From contig NZ_VDCQ01000011.1 of NCBI RefSeq assembly GCF_006265175.1, positions 1 through 64,000 on the forward strand: a stretch of 64,000 nt of DNA, given 5' to 3'. This document shows positions 56,170-64,000 of this stretch, piece by piece. Each line of letters begins with the position of its first letter. The stretch's first letter is position 1. Both the position numbers and the translations under genes were made by a program. The DNA is from Paenibacillus hemerocallicola. Its GTDB lineage: Bacteria; Bacillota; Bacilli; Paenibacillales; NBRC-103111. Below the pieces are notes generated by a model, which was given only the letters and a program-made list of their open reading frames with translations, was not told the DNA's origin and made no database searches.

Positions 56170-56281
56170 GCGCCGAAAACTACGAGGACCCGCTTCGCTA
56201 AGCTCCAAAGGTAGTCTTCACTTTTGGGGGCGCAAATACGATGCCGGCTTTTCTCCGAAAAGCCTTCAGGAGGTAAACAAG

Positions 56282-57004
56282 ATGCTACTCAAGTGGAAAC
56301 TGATGGCTCATTTGCTCTACTACCGGCTTCTATTCCTGCTCGGTTTGAAAAGCGACGAAATCTATTACATCGGCGGCAGCGAAGCGTTGCCTCCGCCGCT
56401 CACGCGCGAAGAGGAAGAGTATTTGCTGGAGAAGCTGCCGTCGGGAGATACGGCTATTCGGGCGATGCTGATCGAACGCAACTTGCGGCTGGTCGTGTAC
56501 ATTGCCCGGAAATTCGAGAATACGGGCATCAACATCGAGGATTTGGTATCGATCGGGGCTATCGGATTAATAAAAGCGGTCAATACGTTCGATCCGGAAA
56601 AGAAGATCAAGCTGGCCACTTACGCCTCCCGCTGTATCGAGAACGAAATATTGATGTATTTGCGGCGCAACAGCAAGGTTCGTACGGAGGTGTCGTTCGA
56701 CGAGCCGCTCAATATCGATTGGGACGGCAACGAGCTGCTGCTGTCGGACGTGCTCGGAACCGAAAACGATACGATTTACCGGAATATCGAAGAACAAGTG
56801 GACCGGAAGCTGCTGCATAAAGCGCTTGACAAGCTTTCGGAGCGGGAACGGATTATTATGGAGCTCAGGTTCGGCCTGCAGGACGGCGAAGAGAAGACGC
56901 AGAAGGATGTGGCCGACATGCTCGGCATTTCCCAATCGTACATATCCCGGCTGGAAAAGCGGATCATCAAGAGGCTGCGCAAGGAGTTCAATAAAATGGT
57001 GTAG
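56282..57004 (+). CDS. sigE: RNA polymerase sporulation sigma factor sigma E
   Basis: The product is 240 residues from ATG 56282, after AGGAGG. The N-terminal hydrophobic pro-sequence ([22 protein letters not shown]) includes the expected SpoIIGA cleavage region near 27-29. Regions 2 ([22 protein letters not shown]) and 4 ([19 protein letters not shown]) are intact. It drives early mother-cell gene expression. A strong terminator follows. Confidence 0.98.
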   Translation: MLLKWKLMAHLLYYRLLFLLGLKSDEIYYIGGSEALPPPLTREEEEYLLEKLPSGDTAIRAMLIERNLRLVVYIARKFENTGINIEDLVSIGAIGLIKAVNTFDPEKKIKLATYASRCIENEILMYLRRNSKVRTEVSFDEPLNIDWDGNELLLSDVLGTENDTIYRNIEEQVDRKLLHKALDKLSERERIIMELRFGLQDGEEKTQKDVADMLGISQSYISRLEKRIIKRLRKEFNKMV

Positions 57005-57034
57005 AGAGAAGCGCGACACTGGCTTCTCTTTTTT
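57005..57034 (+). terminator. Terminator after sigE
   Basis: AGAGAAGC pairs with GCTTCTCT around a 9-base loop, then six T. It begins right after the sigE stop and would limit read-through into sigG. Confidence 0.85.
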
Positions 57035-57166
57035 CTCGCCGTGCCCTTACGCGCCGTGCACGTTTCAAAAGTTTATACGGGTTTTATCGAAACGGCCGGC
57101 TTTACGGAGAGTAAGCTGTAAGCGATTTCGGAGCGTTGAGCGGAACGGGCGTTCCCGTTCGGAGGC

Positions 57167-57195
57167 GCATAAAAAAAACTTCCAGGGAGATAATT
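57167..57195 (+). promoter_or_regulatory. Sigma-F-like promoter of sigG, short spacing
   Basis: GCATA (57167-57171) matches the sigma F -35 GYWTA. GGAGATAATT (57186-57195) matches the -10 GGNRANAHTR at 9 of 10 positions. The spacer is 14 bases instead of about 16. Poor spacing of this promoter is also reported for B. subtilis sigG. Transcription would start near 57202. Confidence 0.5.
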
Positions 57196-57219
57196 AACAG
57201 TAATGTTTCTCCTTGGGAG
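57179..57219 (+). promoter_or_regulatory. Hairpin hiding the sigG ribosome site
   Basis: Bases 57179-57190 pair with 57208-57219 in an unbroken 12-bp stem (two G-U pairs) with a 17-base loop. The 3' arm holds nearly all of the GGGAGG ribosome site (57215-57220). Only transcripts started upstream of 57179 can form it. Confidence 0.65.
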
Positions 57220-57228
57220 GTATTCACG

Positions 57229-58011
57229 TTGACCCGAAACAAAGTCGAGATCTGTGGTGTTGATACTTCGAAACTGCCTGTTCTGTCCAACGCGGAAATG
57301 CGGGAATTGTTCGTACAACTTCAGACGAAAAACGAACGTGCAGCAAGAGAGAAATTGGTAAACGGCAATTTAAGACTCGTATTAAGCGTCATCCAGCGTT
57401 TCAACAACCGCGGCGAATTCGTTGACGATTTGTTTCAGGTAGGCTGTATCGGCCTCATGAAGGCGATCGACAATTTCGATTTGAGCCAGAACGTGAAGTT
57501 TTCGACCTACGCGGTGCCGATGATAATCGGAGAGATCAGACGCTATTTGCGCGACAACAATCCGATCCGTGTATCCCGTTCGCTCCGCGATATCGCTTAT
57601 AAAGCACTGCAGATCCGCGACCAGCTTACGAACGCCAACTCGCGGGAGCCGACCGTTTACGAAATTTCCGAAGCGCTCAACGTGCCGAAGGAGGACGTCG
57701 TATTCGCATTGGATGCGATCCAGGATCCGGTCTCGTTATTCGAACCGATCTATCACGACGGCGGAGATCCGATATACGTCATGGATCAAATCAGCGACGA
57801 TCGCAACAAGGACGTGTCGTGGATCGAGGGAATCGCGCTGCGGGAAGCGATGCGAAAACTGAACGACCGCGAGAAAATGATATTGTCCATGCGTTTTTTC
57901 GAAGGGAAAACACAAATGGAAGTGGCGGACGAGATCGGCATTTCACAAGCGCAAGTATCCCGGTTGGAGAAATCGGCGATATCGCAAATGCAAAAGCATG
58001 TGAAGACGTAA
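57229..58011 (+). CDS. sigG: RNA polymerase sporulation sigma factor sigma G
   Basis: The product is 260 residues from TTG 57229, 8 bases after GGGAGG. The N-terminus TRNKVEICGVDTSKLPVL is almost identical to B. subtilis sigma G. Region 2 (NLRLVLSVIQRFNNRGEFVDDLFQ is split here only for description) and region 4 (VADEIGISQAQVSRLEKS) are intact. It drives late forespore genes. The poor start codon, buried ribosome site, short-spaced promoter and upstream terminator together suggest tightly limited expression. Confidence 0.98.
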   Translation: MTRNKVEICGVDTSKLPVLSNAEMRELFVQLQTKNERAAREKLVNGNLRLVLSVIQRFNNRGEFVDDLFQVGCIGLMKAIDNFDLSQNVKFSTYAVPMIIGEIRRYLRDNNPIRVSRSLRDIAYKALQIRDQLTNANSREPTVYEISEALNVPKEDVVFALDAIQDPVSLFEPIYHDGGDPIYVMDQISDDRNKDVSWIEGIALREAMRKLNDREKMILSMRFFEGKTQMEVADEIGISQAQVSRLEKSAISQMQKHVKT

Positions 58012-58052
58012 TGGCATAACCGCGGCCTGTATCGGATGCGGTTCGATTGAAG

Positions 58053-58089
58053 AAAGCCGTTGAAGGAGACGAAATCAACGGCTTTTTTT
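58053..58089 (+). terminator. Terminator after sigG
   Basis: AAAGCCGTTGA pairs with TCAACGGCTTT around an 11-base loop, then a T-run. Confidence 0.9.
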
Positions 58090-58218
58090 GTATTTGCGGA
58101 AGAAAGAGGAAAATTACGGGCTTGTCAGCCGGATGAAGCAGGACATTTTGACGGAATGCGACATATAATGGAGTAGAGCGAATGAGCTCCCAACTTCTGA
58201 GACATGTGGTGATTCGCC

Positions 58219-58518
58219 TTGAAAATATCGGATTTCCAATCGAAAGACGTAATCAACATCGTCGACGGCAAAAAGCTGGGGCAAATTAGCGATTTGGAGC
58301 TCGATTTGCGCCAGGGCCGGATCGAATCGATCGTGGTGCCGAACCAGAGCAAGTTTTTCGGCATGTTCGGCGGGGGAACCGATGTGGTTATTCCTTGGAG
58401 GAATATCGTGAAGATCGGAATGGACGTCGTGCTGGTAAAGCTGGAGGACGCGAAAGCATACCGCGTCGAAGACGGGGATAGTTCCGTCGGCGATCAAAGA
58501 TCGTCGTACCGGGCTTGA
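58219..58518 (+). CDS. ylmC: YlmC/YmxH-family sporulation protein (PRC-barrel)
   Basis: The product is 99 residues from TTG 58219, with GTGGTGA upstream. The PRC-barrel fold is evident: KISDFQSKDVINIVDGKKLG, then GRIESIVVPN and VIPWRNIVKIG. Genes of this family follow sigG in most Bacilli. The role is not known. A TATAAT at 58166-58171 may be its -10, but I see no good -35. Confidence 0.9.
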   Translation: MKISDFQSKDVINIVDGKKLGQISDLELDLRQGRIESIVVPNQSKFFGMFGGGTDVVIPWRNIVKIGMDVVLVKLEDAKAYRVEDGDSSVGDQRSSYRA

Positions 58519-58641
58519 GCTCTCTCCCTAGGTCCGACCATTCGAAGACAGCCCCGTGGTGCCGATGCTTGGTGTGTCGGCACTTTTCGGCGGCCGGAGA
58601 ACGTTATGGTATACTTGTATCCGAAAGGGGAGAGGACAAGC

Positions 58642-59493
58642 ATGGAACCGTTTCGACTGACGAGTGTGCCGGGGCTGCCGGCCAGACTTCATATAGATCG
58701 ATGGGAGCAAGCTTATCCAGGGCTGAGCGCGGGATTTACGACCCGGATAGGCGGAGCCAGCGTCGGCGATTATTCGTCGATGAATTGCGCGCTGCATATT
58801 CAGGACGACCCGGTTCACGTCGTGGAGAACCGGAGAAGGCTCGCGGCCGTGCTGAACGTTCCATTCGAAGCTTGGACGTGCGGGGAGCAGGTCCATGGCC
58901 GGAACGTGGCAATAGTGAAACGGGACGATCGCGGGAAAGGCCGGGTTTCGAGGGAGGACGCGATCCAGAATACCGATGCGCTCATTACGAACGAATCCGG
59001 CGTTTGGCTTTCTTCGTTTTATGCCGACTGCGTCCCCCTGTATTTCTTCGATCCGATCCGTCGCGTCGTCGGCTTGGCCCATGCCGGCTGGAAAGGGACG
59101 GTATTGCAAATCGCGAGAAGCACGGTGGAGGCCATGTCGGAAGCGTACGGAACCGAGGCTGCGGACGTAAGGGCGGCCATAGGACCTTCAATCGGATCCT
59201 GCTGCTACGAGGTCGACGGTATTGTGATCGAACGTATCGATGAATGCTTGACGGAGCTCGGCGCAAACTCGGAGGAACGCCGTAAAACGTACCGCCCGGG
59301 GGAAGAGCAGGGGAAATACATGCTCGGCTTGCAAGAATTGAATAGACAAATTATGATAAAAGCAGGAATAATGCCGATGCATATCGAAATATGTGGGATG
59401 TGCACCGGCTGCAGAACCGATTTGTTCTTCTCCCACCGGAAGGAGAACGGATCGACCGGCCGGATGGCGTCGTGGATCGGATTGGACCTGTAA
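58642..59493 (+). CDS. pgeF: Multicopper-like purine nucleosidase / peptidoglycan editing factor PgeF (YlmD)
   Basis: The product is 283 residues from ATG 58642, after GGGGAGAGGA. It belongs to the DUF152/YfiH family. The zinc-binding residues lie in CGEQVHG, ADCVPLYF and GLAHAGWKGTV (near 143-153), with CTGCRTDLFFSHR near the end. Family members hydrolyse or phosphorolyse purine nucleosides, and E. coli YfiH edits mis-made wall precursors. It is syntenic with B. subtilis ylmD. Confidence 0.93.
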   Translation: MEPFRLTSVPGLPARLHIDRWEQAYPGLSAGFTTRIGGASVGDYSSMNCALHIQDDPVHVVENRRRLAAVLNVPFEAWTCGEQVHGRNVAIVKRDDRGKGRVSREDAIQNTDALITNESGVWLSSFYADCVPLYFFDPIRRVVGLAHAGWKGTVLQIARSTVEAMSEAYGTEAADVRAAIGPSIGSCCYEVDGIVIERIDECLTELGANSEERRKTYRPGEEQGKYMLGLQELNRQIMIKAGIMPMHIEICGMCTGCRTDLFFSHRKENGSTGRMASWIGLDL

Positions 59494-59590
59494 GGTCCGG
59501 GCGTCCGGGCGCCGGTGCCGCTAACCCGTGCGCGATATTACCTTACCATCGTTAAGGACGACTGACGATGACGGAAAGGATTGGACAAGT

Positions 59591-60277
59591 TTGAGTATGC
59601 AGGAACGAATTCGCCAGGTCGAATCACGAATCGAGCAAGCTTGCTTGCGAAGCGGCCGGAAGCGCGAAGACGTGAATGTCATCGCGGTCACCAAATATGT
59701 ATCGACGGAAACCGCCCGCACGGCCGTCGAGTGCGGCCTCGGACACGTCGGAGAGAACCGGTGGCAGGATGCGGAGGCCAAATGGGAAGCGATAGGGTCC
59801 GACGCCGTTTGGCATTTTATCGGACATTTGCAATCGAACAAAGTGAAGGATGTTGTCGGAAAGTTCGCATACATACACTCGCTTGACCGGCTTTCTCTGG
59901 CAAAGGAGCTGGATCGGCACGCCGCGAAGCTTGGCATTTCGGTCGACTGCTTCGTCCAGGTAAACGTATCCGGCGAGCAATCGAAGTATGGACTGCCGCC
60001 GGACGAGCTTGTGCCGTTCGCGGAAAAACTGGCCGACTATCCGCGTATTCGGATAGTCGGGCTAATGACCATGGCGCCGTACGAAGCGGAAGCGGAAGCG
60101 ACCAGACCGGTGTTCCATGGACTCCGGGAATTGCGGGACAAGCTCAATGAGGCGGGTGTGCTGGGTTATTCCGTCGAGCATCTGTCGATGGGCATGTCGG
60201 GCGATTTCGAAGTAGCGATCGAGGAAGGGGCCACCTGGGTCCGACTCGGTACGGTGCTGGTCGGCAAGGAAGGCTAA
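59591..60277 (+). CDS. ylmE: YggS-family pyridoxal-phosphate homeostasis protein
   Basis: The product is 228 residues from TTG 59591, 10 bases after GGAAAGGA; ATG 59597 is the alternative. It is a single alanine-racemase-like barrel with the PLP lysine in VIAVTKYVS (near 36). Later blocks are [21 protein letters not shown] and [18 protein letters not shown]. It carries PLP and keeps vitamin B6 and amino-acid pools balanced. It lies directly upstream of sepF. Confidence 0.95.
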   Translation: MSMQERIRQVESRIEQACLRSGRKREDVNVIAVTKYVSTETARTAVECGLGHVGENRWQDAEAKWEAIGSDAVWHFIGHLQSNKVKDVVGKFAYIHSLDRLSLAKELDRHAAKLGISVDCFVQVNVSGEQSKYGLPPDELVPFAEKLADYPRIRIVGLMTMAPYEAEAEATRPVFHGLRELRDKLNEAGVLGYSVEHLSMGMSGDFEVAIEEGATWVRLGTVLVGKEG

Positions 60278-60414
60278 ACGGCAATATAAGGAACGGACTT
60301 CATGATTCATTAGTACGACTTATATCGTGTGCCCTTAGGCAAAGATCATGCTCCGAAAGCGGTGCGGCGGAATTACCGGTACGACTGGAATCGACCATGA
60401 AGGAGGATATCGTG

Positions 60415-60855
60415 ATGGGAGTTATGAACCGTTTTTTGAACTTTGTCGGCTTGCAGGATGAAGAAGAAATAGTGGAGCGCGACACTCGCCCGATGGAAGA
60501 AGCCGAAGATCATGAAACCGTTTCGGCCGACGCGCGTAAATCTAATAAGGGAAACATCGTCAGCATTCATTCCCAGCGCAACGTCAGGGTTGTTTTGAAT
60601 GAACCCCGCTCGTACGAAGAAACGCAGGAGATCGCCGACCATCTGCGCTCGCGGAGGCCGGTTGTGGTCAACCTGCAGCGTGTGCGGACCGAGCAGGCGA
60701 TCCGTATCGTCGACTTTTTGAGCGGCACCGTCTATGCCTTGAACGGAGGGATTACGAAGATCGGGCCGAACATATTTCTGTGCACGCCCGACTCGGTGGA
60801 AATTCAAGGAGCAATCTCGGAAATGATGCATGACCAAGACGAATTTAATCGATAG
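60415..60855 (+). CDS. sepF: Z-ring membrane anchor SepF
   Basis: The product is 146 residues from ATG 60415, 8 bases after AAGGAGG. An N-terminal amphipathic helix ([11 protein letters not shown]) is followed by an acidic linker. The SepF core is at about 60-142: [35 protein letters not shown] and [10 protein letters not shown]. It polymerises into rings that align FtsZ filaments and tie them to the membrane. Confidence 0.95.
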   Translation: MGVMNRFLNFVGLQDEEEIVERDTRPMEEAEDHETVSADARKSNKGNIVSIHSQRNVRVVLNEPRSYEETQEIADHLRSRRPVVVNLQRVRTEQAIRIVDFLSGTVYALNGGITKIGPNIFLCTPDSVEIQGAISEMMHDQDEFNR

Positions 60856-60868
60856 AGGTGAATAAGTA

Positions 60869-61162
60869 TTGAGTCCGGCAACGATCGATTCCATTCTAGG
60901 GTATATCGGACAGTTGGGAACAGTCTATACGTACCTGGTAATCGCGTATGTGCTACTTTCCTGGCTGCCAAACGCCCGCGACAGCTTTATCGGCGAAATA
61001 TTGGGTAAGCTCGTCGAGCCTTATTTATCGCTGTTTCGCCGGTTTATTCCGCCAATCGGCGGGATGATCGACATTTCACCGATCGTAGCCTTGATCGCGC
61101 TTCGTTTCGTCATCTACGGTCTGCAGACCGTGATCGCATACGTGCTCAGCGCATTCGGGTGA
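60869..61162 (+). CDS. ylmG: YggT-family membrane protein YlmG
   Basis: The product is 97 residues from a TTG start, behind GAGGTG. It has two main membrane helices with the YggT pattern: YVLLSWLPNA, then GKLVEPYLSLFRRFIPPIGGMIDISPIVALI. It is probably involved in envelope or division functions, as judged by its constant place between sepF and ylmH. Confidence 0.93.
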   Translation: MSPATIDSILGYIGQLGTVYTYLVIAYVLLSWLPNARDSFIGEILGKLVEPYLSLFRRFIPPIGGMIDISPIVALIALRFVIYGLQTVIAYVLSAFG

Positions 61163-61168
61163 TTCGAA

Positions 61169-61951
61169 GTGGCGACGGATCTGTATTCGCACTTTCACCC
61201 CGACGAGCACCGGTTTGTCGATAAAGCGCAAGAATGGATCGTGCGCGCCGCTTTGAATCATGCGGTCAAACAAACCGATTTTTTGGATCCGCGGCAAGCG
61301 TTCATCGTACAATCTCTCGCCAATCGTCATGGAGATGTCAACCTTCGGTTCGAAGGGGGATACGGGCAGGCCGAGCGCAAACGCGCGATTATCGCACCGC
61401 CATACCGGGAAATCGGTGCGGACGAGGCGGATATCGGCCTGCTTTCCGTTACTTCCGACGATTCCAGATTTTCACAGCTCGACCACGGCGACTTTCTCGG
61501 GTCGCTGCTCGGAGTCGGGATCAAACGAGAGAAGATCGGCGATATCCATGTCGGGGACGGCTGCTGTCATTGCTTGATCGCGAGCGAAATAATCGACTAT
61601 GTCCATCTGAACCTGCAACAGGTTCACCGGGTGCACGTACTTACGGAGACGCTTCCGCTCGACCGTCTGCAAGCGGTGAACCAGACGTTGGAAGAATTGA
61701 ATTTATCCGTGGCGTCGCTTCGCCTTGACGGGATCGTCAGCGACGTATACCGGCTTAGCCGGGCCAAGGTGCTTCAGCCGATCAAATCCGGCCGCTGCAA
61801 AGTAAACTGGAAGCCCGAGGAGGATCCATCCAAGCCCTTGAAGGAAGGGGATGTCGTATCCTTTCAAGGCTTCGGCCGGTTTAGACTGATCGAGGTGGAA
61901 GGCGAAACGAAAAAAGGAAGAATCCGGCTCAAAGTTGGCAAATTCGTGTAA
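61169..61951 (+). CDS. ylmH: S4-domain RNA-binding protein YlmH
   Basis: The product is 260 residues from GTG 61169, 6 bases after ylmG. An N-terminal YlmH domain (DRFVDKAQEWIVRA, FLDPRQAFIVQSLAN, GDFLGSLLGVGIKREKIGDI) is followed by a C-terminal S4 fold at about 180-245. Recent work on B. subtilis links YlmH to rescue of stalled ribosomes. Its place in the division operon is conserved. Confidence 0.95.
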   Translation: MATDLYSHFHPDEHRFVDKAQEWIVRAALNHAVKQTDFLDPRQAFIVQSLANRHGDVNLRFEGGYGQAERKRAIIAPPYREIGADEADIGLLSVTSDDSRFSQLDHGDFLGSLLGVGIKREKIGDIHVGDGCCHCLIASEIIDYVHLNLQQVHRVHVLTETLPLDRLQAVNQTLEELNLSVASLRLDGIVSDVYRLSRAKVLQPIKSGRCKVNWKPEEDPSKPLKEGDVVSFQGFGRFRLIEVEGETKKGRIRLKVGKFV

Positions 61952-62044
61952 GACGTTGCAGGAATTTCGTCGTTCCCGTCGAAAGTTGTATATCGGGGGT
62001 TCTGTAACGATATTTCGCCGTCATTACACACAGGAGGTGCTCCA

Positions 62045-62521
62045 ATGCCCTTAACGCCATTGGACATACATAACAAGGAATTCGGTCGGCGTCTTCGCGG
62101 ATACGATGAAGACGATGTCAACGAGTTTCTCGATCAGATTATTAAAGATTACGAACTGTATATTCGTGAAAATAAGGAGCTTCAAAGCCAGGTTGCGTCG
62201 CTTCAGGAGAGACTCGATCATTTCGCCAACATCGAGGAGACGCTGAGCAAGACGATTATCGTGGCTCAGGAGGCGGCGGACGAGGTGCGCAACAACTCGA
62301 AGAAAGAGGCGCAGCTTATCGTGAAGGAAGCGGAGAAAAACGCGGACCGGATCATTAACGAGTCGCTTTCGAAATCCCGCAAAATCGCCCTCGAGATCGA
62401 GGAGCTGAAGAAGCAGGCCTCGATTTACCGTACCCGGTTCAAGACGCTTGTCGAAGCGCAGCTTGAATTGCTCGGCACCGATCAGTGGGATTCGCTCGAA
62501 GTGAAAGAAAACCAAGCATAA
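62045..62521 (+). CDS. divIVA: Cell-pole and septum protein DivIVA
   Basis: The product is 158 residues. The N-terminal lipid-binding domain has PLTPLDIHNKEFGRRLRGYD and then VNEFLDQIIKDYE, with the exposed hydrophobic and basic residues that bind curved membrane. Long coiled coils follow (about 28-130). It recruits Min and chromosome-anchoring proteins. The ATG follows AGGAGGTG. It is the last gene before ileS. Confidence 0.97.
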   Translation: MPLTPLDIHNKEFGRRLRGYDEDDVNEFLDQIIKDYELYIRENKELQSQVASLQERLDHFANIEETLSKTIIVAQEAADEVRNNSKKEAQLIVKEAEKNADRIINESLSKSRKIALEIEELKKQASIYRTRFKTLVEAQLELLGTDQWDSLEVKENQA

Positions 62522-62574
62522 CCGGTCGAATTACGCGAATATAGGTTGGATGCAGTCGCGAGCCCGTTTCGCGG

Positions 62575-62604
62575 TTGACACAGTCTGGTCCGTTCGGCTA
62601 TACT
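62575..62604 (+). promoter_or_regulatory. Sigma-A promoter of ileS
   Basis: TTGACA (perfect), 18 bases, TATACT (one mismatch). Transcription would start near 62611, upstream of the T-box leader. Confidence 0.8.
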
Positions 62605-62611
62605 GTTGTAT

Positions 62612-62645
62612 AACAGACCGCTGAATGGCGGTTGTTTTTCTTCTT
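62612..62645 (+). terminator. Terminator-like hairpin just after the ileS promoter
   Basis: AACA-GA-CCGC pairs with GCGG-T-TGTT around a short loop, followed by a T-rich run. It may end divIVA read-through, but it lies at the very start of the expected ileS transcript. Confidence 0.4.
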
Positions 62646-62654
62646 GGCCCTTTA

Positions 62655-62970
62655 ACGATAACGTCATGTAGAAGAATACGATGATAGCGATGACCGGGAC
62701 AAGTACATTCGGGTACGAGGAAACAGCGAGTCGGGGAGCGGTGCGAGCCCGATATCCGCGCCGGATCGAACATCACCCGAGAGCGTCTCTCGAAAGCGCG
62801 GCGGCTAAGGCGGCCGTCCAGTAAAGAGAACGGGAGATCCCGTTACAGATCATACGAGTGAGCGCAACCGCTTCCGGCAGTACGGCTGTACGGATCCGAT
62901 AACGCTTATGAGGGTGGTACCGCGAGAACAGCTTCTCGTCCCTTTGTGGACGAGAAGCTTTTTTATTTTA
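62655..62970 (+). promoter_or_regulatory. T-box riboswitch, isoleucine specific, upstream of ileS
   Basis: The conserved T-box AGGGTGGTACCGCG is at 62911-62924; its TGGT pairs with the ACCA end of uncharged tRNA. Stem I carries GGACAAGTA and, in the specifier loop, CGAAC-ATC-ACC, giving the Ile codon ATC at 62772-62774. A 12-bp terminator (62930-62941 with 62948-62959) and a T-run follow. Uncharged tRNA-Ile would favour the antiterminator and raise ileS expression. Confidence 0.93.
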
Positions 62971-63002
62971 CCAATCCCAAAATCGCCGAAGGAGAGATCA
63001 AA

Positions 63003-64000
63003 ATGGATTACGGCAAAACGTTGAATTTGCTGCAAACCGATTTTCCGATGAGAGGCAATTTGCCGCAGGCGGAGCCGAATATGCAAAAATGGTGGGACGA
63101 GATCGATTTGTACGGCAAAGTCAGGGAAAGCCGGCAAGGTCGACCGAAGTTTATTTTGCACGACGGCCCGCCCTATGCCAACGGAGACATTCATATCGGG
63201 CATGCGCTTAACAAAGTATTGAAAGATTTTATCGTCCGCTATAAATCGATGCGAGGCTTCGACGCTCCGTACGTCCCGGGCTGGGACACGCACGGACTGC
63301 CGATCGAGCAGGCTATCGCCAACAGCGGCAAAGTCGACCGCAAAAAGATGAGCGTGCTGGAATTCCGCGACTATTGCAAGCAATATGCGCTCGATTGGGT
63401 GGAGAAGCAGAAGGGACAATTCAGGCGGCTAGGCATACTCGGCGACTGGGACGATCCTTACATTACGCTGCACCCGCAGTATGAGGCGCAGCAAATCCGC
63501 GTGTTCGGCGAGATGGTCAAGAAAGGGTATATATACAAGGGACTGAAGCCGGTTTACTGGTCCCCGTCGTCGGAGAGCGCTCTGGCGGAGGCGGAGATCG
63601 AATACCGGGAGAAAACGTCCGCATCGATCTATGTGGCGTTTCCGGTCCAAAATGGCAAAGGCAAGCTGCCCGACGGCAGCTCCATCCTGATTTGGACGAC
63701 GACGCCTTGGACGCTGCCGGCCAACTTGGGCATCAGCGTTCATCCGGATTTCGAATATGCGCTGGTTGAGGCGGACGGAAAGTCGGTATTGGTTGCCGAA
63801 GGATTGCTTGATGCCGTCTCGAAGGAAATCGGCTGGCGCAATGTTTCCAAGAAGGCTTCGTTCAAAGGCGCCGAGCTGGAATATATAACTTGCAGCCATC
63901 CGTTCTATGATCGGGATTCCGTCGTAATTTTAGGCGAGCACGTAACGTTGGATGCCGGTACGGGCTGCGTTCATACGGCTCCGGGACACGGCGAGGACGA
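63003..64000 (+). CDS. ileS: Isoleucyl-tRNA synthetase, N-terminal part
   Basis: The gene runs off the right edge. About 332 of the usual 920-1030 residues are present. The class I motif GDIHIGH is near residues 60-66, following the GPPYAN block. The editing domain has begun, with [15 protein letters not shown] near 230-244. The ATG lies after GGAGAG and 33 bases beyond the T-box terminator. Confidence 0.97.
   Translation, partial: MDYGKTLNLLQTDFPMRGNLPQAEPNMQKWWDEIDLYGKVRESRQGRPKFILHDGPPYANGDIHIGHALNKVLKDFIVRYKSMRGFDAPYVPGWDTHGLPIEQAIANSGKVDRKKMSVLEFRDYCKQYALDWVEKQKGQFRRLGILGDWDDPYITLHPQYEAQQIRVFGEMVKKGYIYKGLKPVYWSPSSESALAEAEIEYREKTSASIYVAFPVQNGKGKLPDGSSILIWTTTPWTLPANLGISVHPDFEYALVEADGKSVLVAEGLLDAVSKEIGWRNVSKKASFKGAELEYITCSHPFYDRDSVVILGEHVTLDAGTGCVHTAPGHGED

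Overview
The window is chromosomal core DNA of a spore-forming, DAP-type Gram-positive bacterium, most likely a Paenibacillaceae member (Paenibacillus or Cohnella-like). The basis is moderately high G+C with many TTG and GTG starts behind strong AGGAGG ribosome sites, a complete mother-cell and forespore sigma locus (spoIIGA-sigE-sigG), spoVD and spoVE inside the division/cell-wall cluster, bacillithiol synthesis (bshC), S-layer homology domains, and gene order closely matching the Bacillus subtilis typA-phoH and ylbO-to-ileS regions. I see no tRNA, rRNA, CRISPR array, prophage or insertion sequence.

Layout. 1-7016: a MoxR ATPase / DUF58 / two large von Willebrand A membrane proteins operon. 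7197-14567: a typA-ylaH-...-ylaJ-phoH block with two small unknown genes, an LCP cell-wall enzyme and a PNPOx-like protein. 15149-23409: accessory genes (SLH protein, GH4 alpha-galactosidase with divergent AraC regulator, orphan solute-binding protein, coiled-coil exported protein, MidA-like methyltransferase). 23483-28279: DUF2626, rsfA, a panE-like reductase, DUF3397, comFB-like and bshC. 28307-34357: adenosylhomocysteinase, a GntR regulator with a glycoside-hydrolase-like gene, two small unknowns and a DUF4349 lipoprotein. 34571-54959: the dcw cluster mraZ-rsmH-ftsL-pbpB-spoVD-murE-murF-mraY-murD-spoVE-murG-murB-murA-divIB-ftsA-ftsZ. 55246-62521: spoIIGA-sigE-sigG-ylmC-pgeF-ylmE-sepF-ylmG-ylmH-divIVA. 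62575-64000: a T-box leader and the start of ileS, cut by the window edge.

How it works together. The dcw genes make UDP-MurNAc-pentapeptide (MurA, B, D, E, F), lipid I and II (MraY, MurG), polymerise septal and cortex wall (SpoVE, PbpB, SpoVD) and assemble the Z ring (FtsA, FtsZ, SepF, DivIVA). Sporulation genes are interleaved, linking septation to sigma E and sigma G.

The most informative signals are regulatory. (1) Two near-identical 25-bp AT-rich dyads, each covering the -10 of a strong promoter, in front of the glycoside-hydrolase-like gene and in front of gntR. (2) A 12-bp hairpin that buries the sigG ribosome site, plus a terminator upstream and a sigma-F-like promoter whose start lies inside the hairpin loop. 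(3) Four GTGG-type repeats at exact 10-bp spacing before mraZ, resembling MraZ boxes. (4) A sigma-H-like promoter before ftsA, in a gap where ylxW, ylxX and sbp would be expected. (5) A perfect 15-bp inverted repeat before spoVD. (6) A complete isoleucine T-box. No wholly new multi-gene system is evident. All functional calls rest on reading the sequence and recalled family knowledge; no database search was run.
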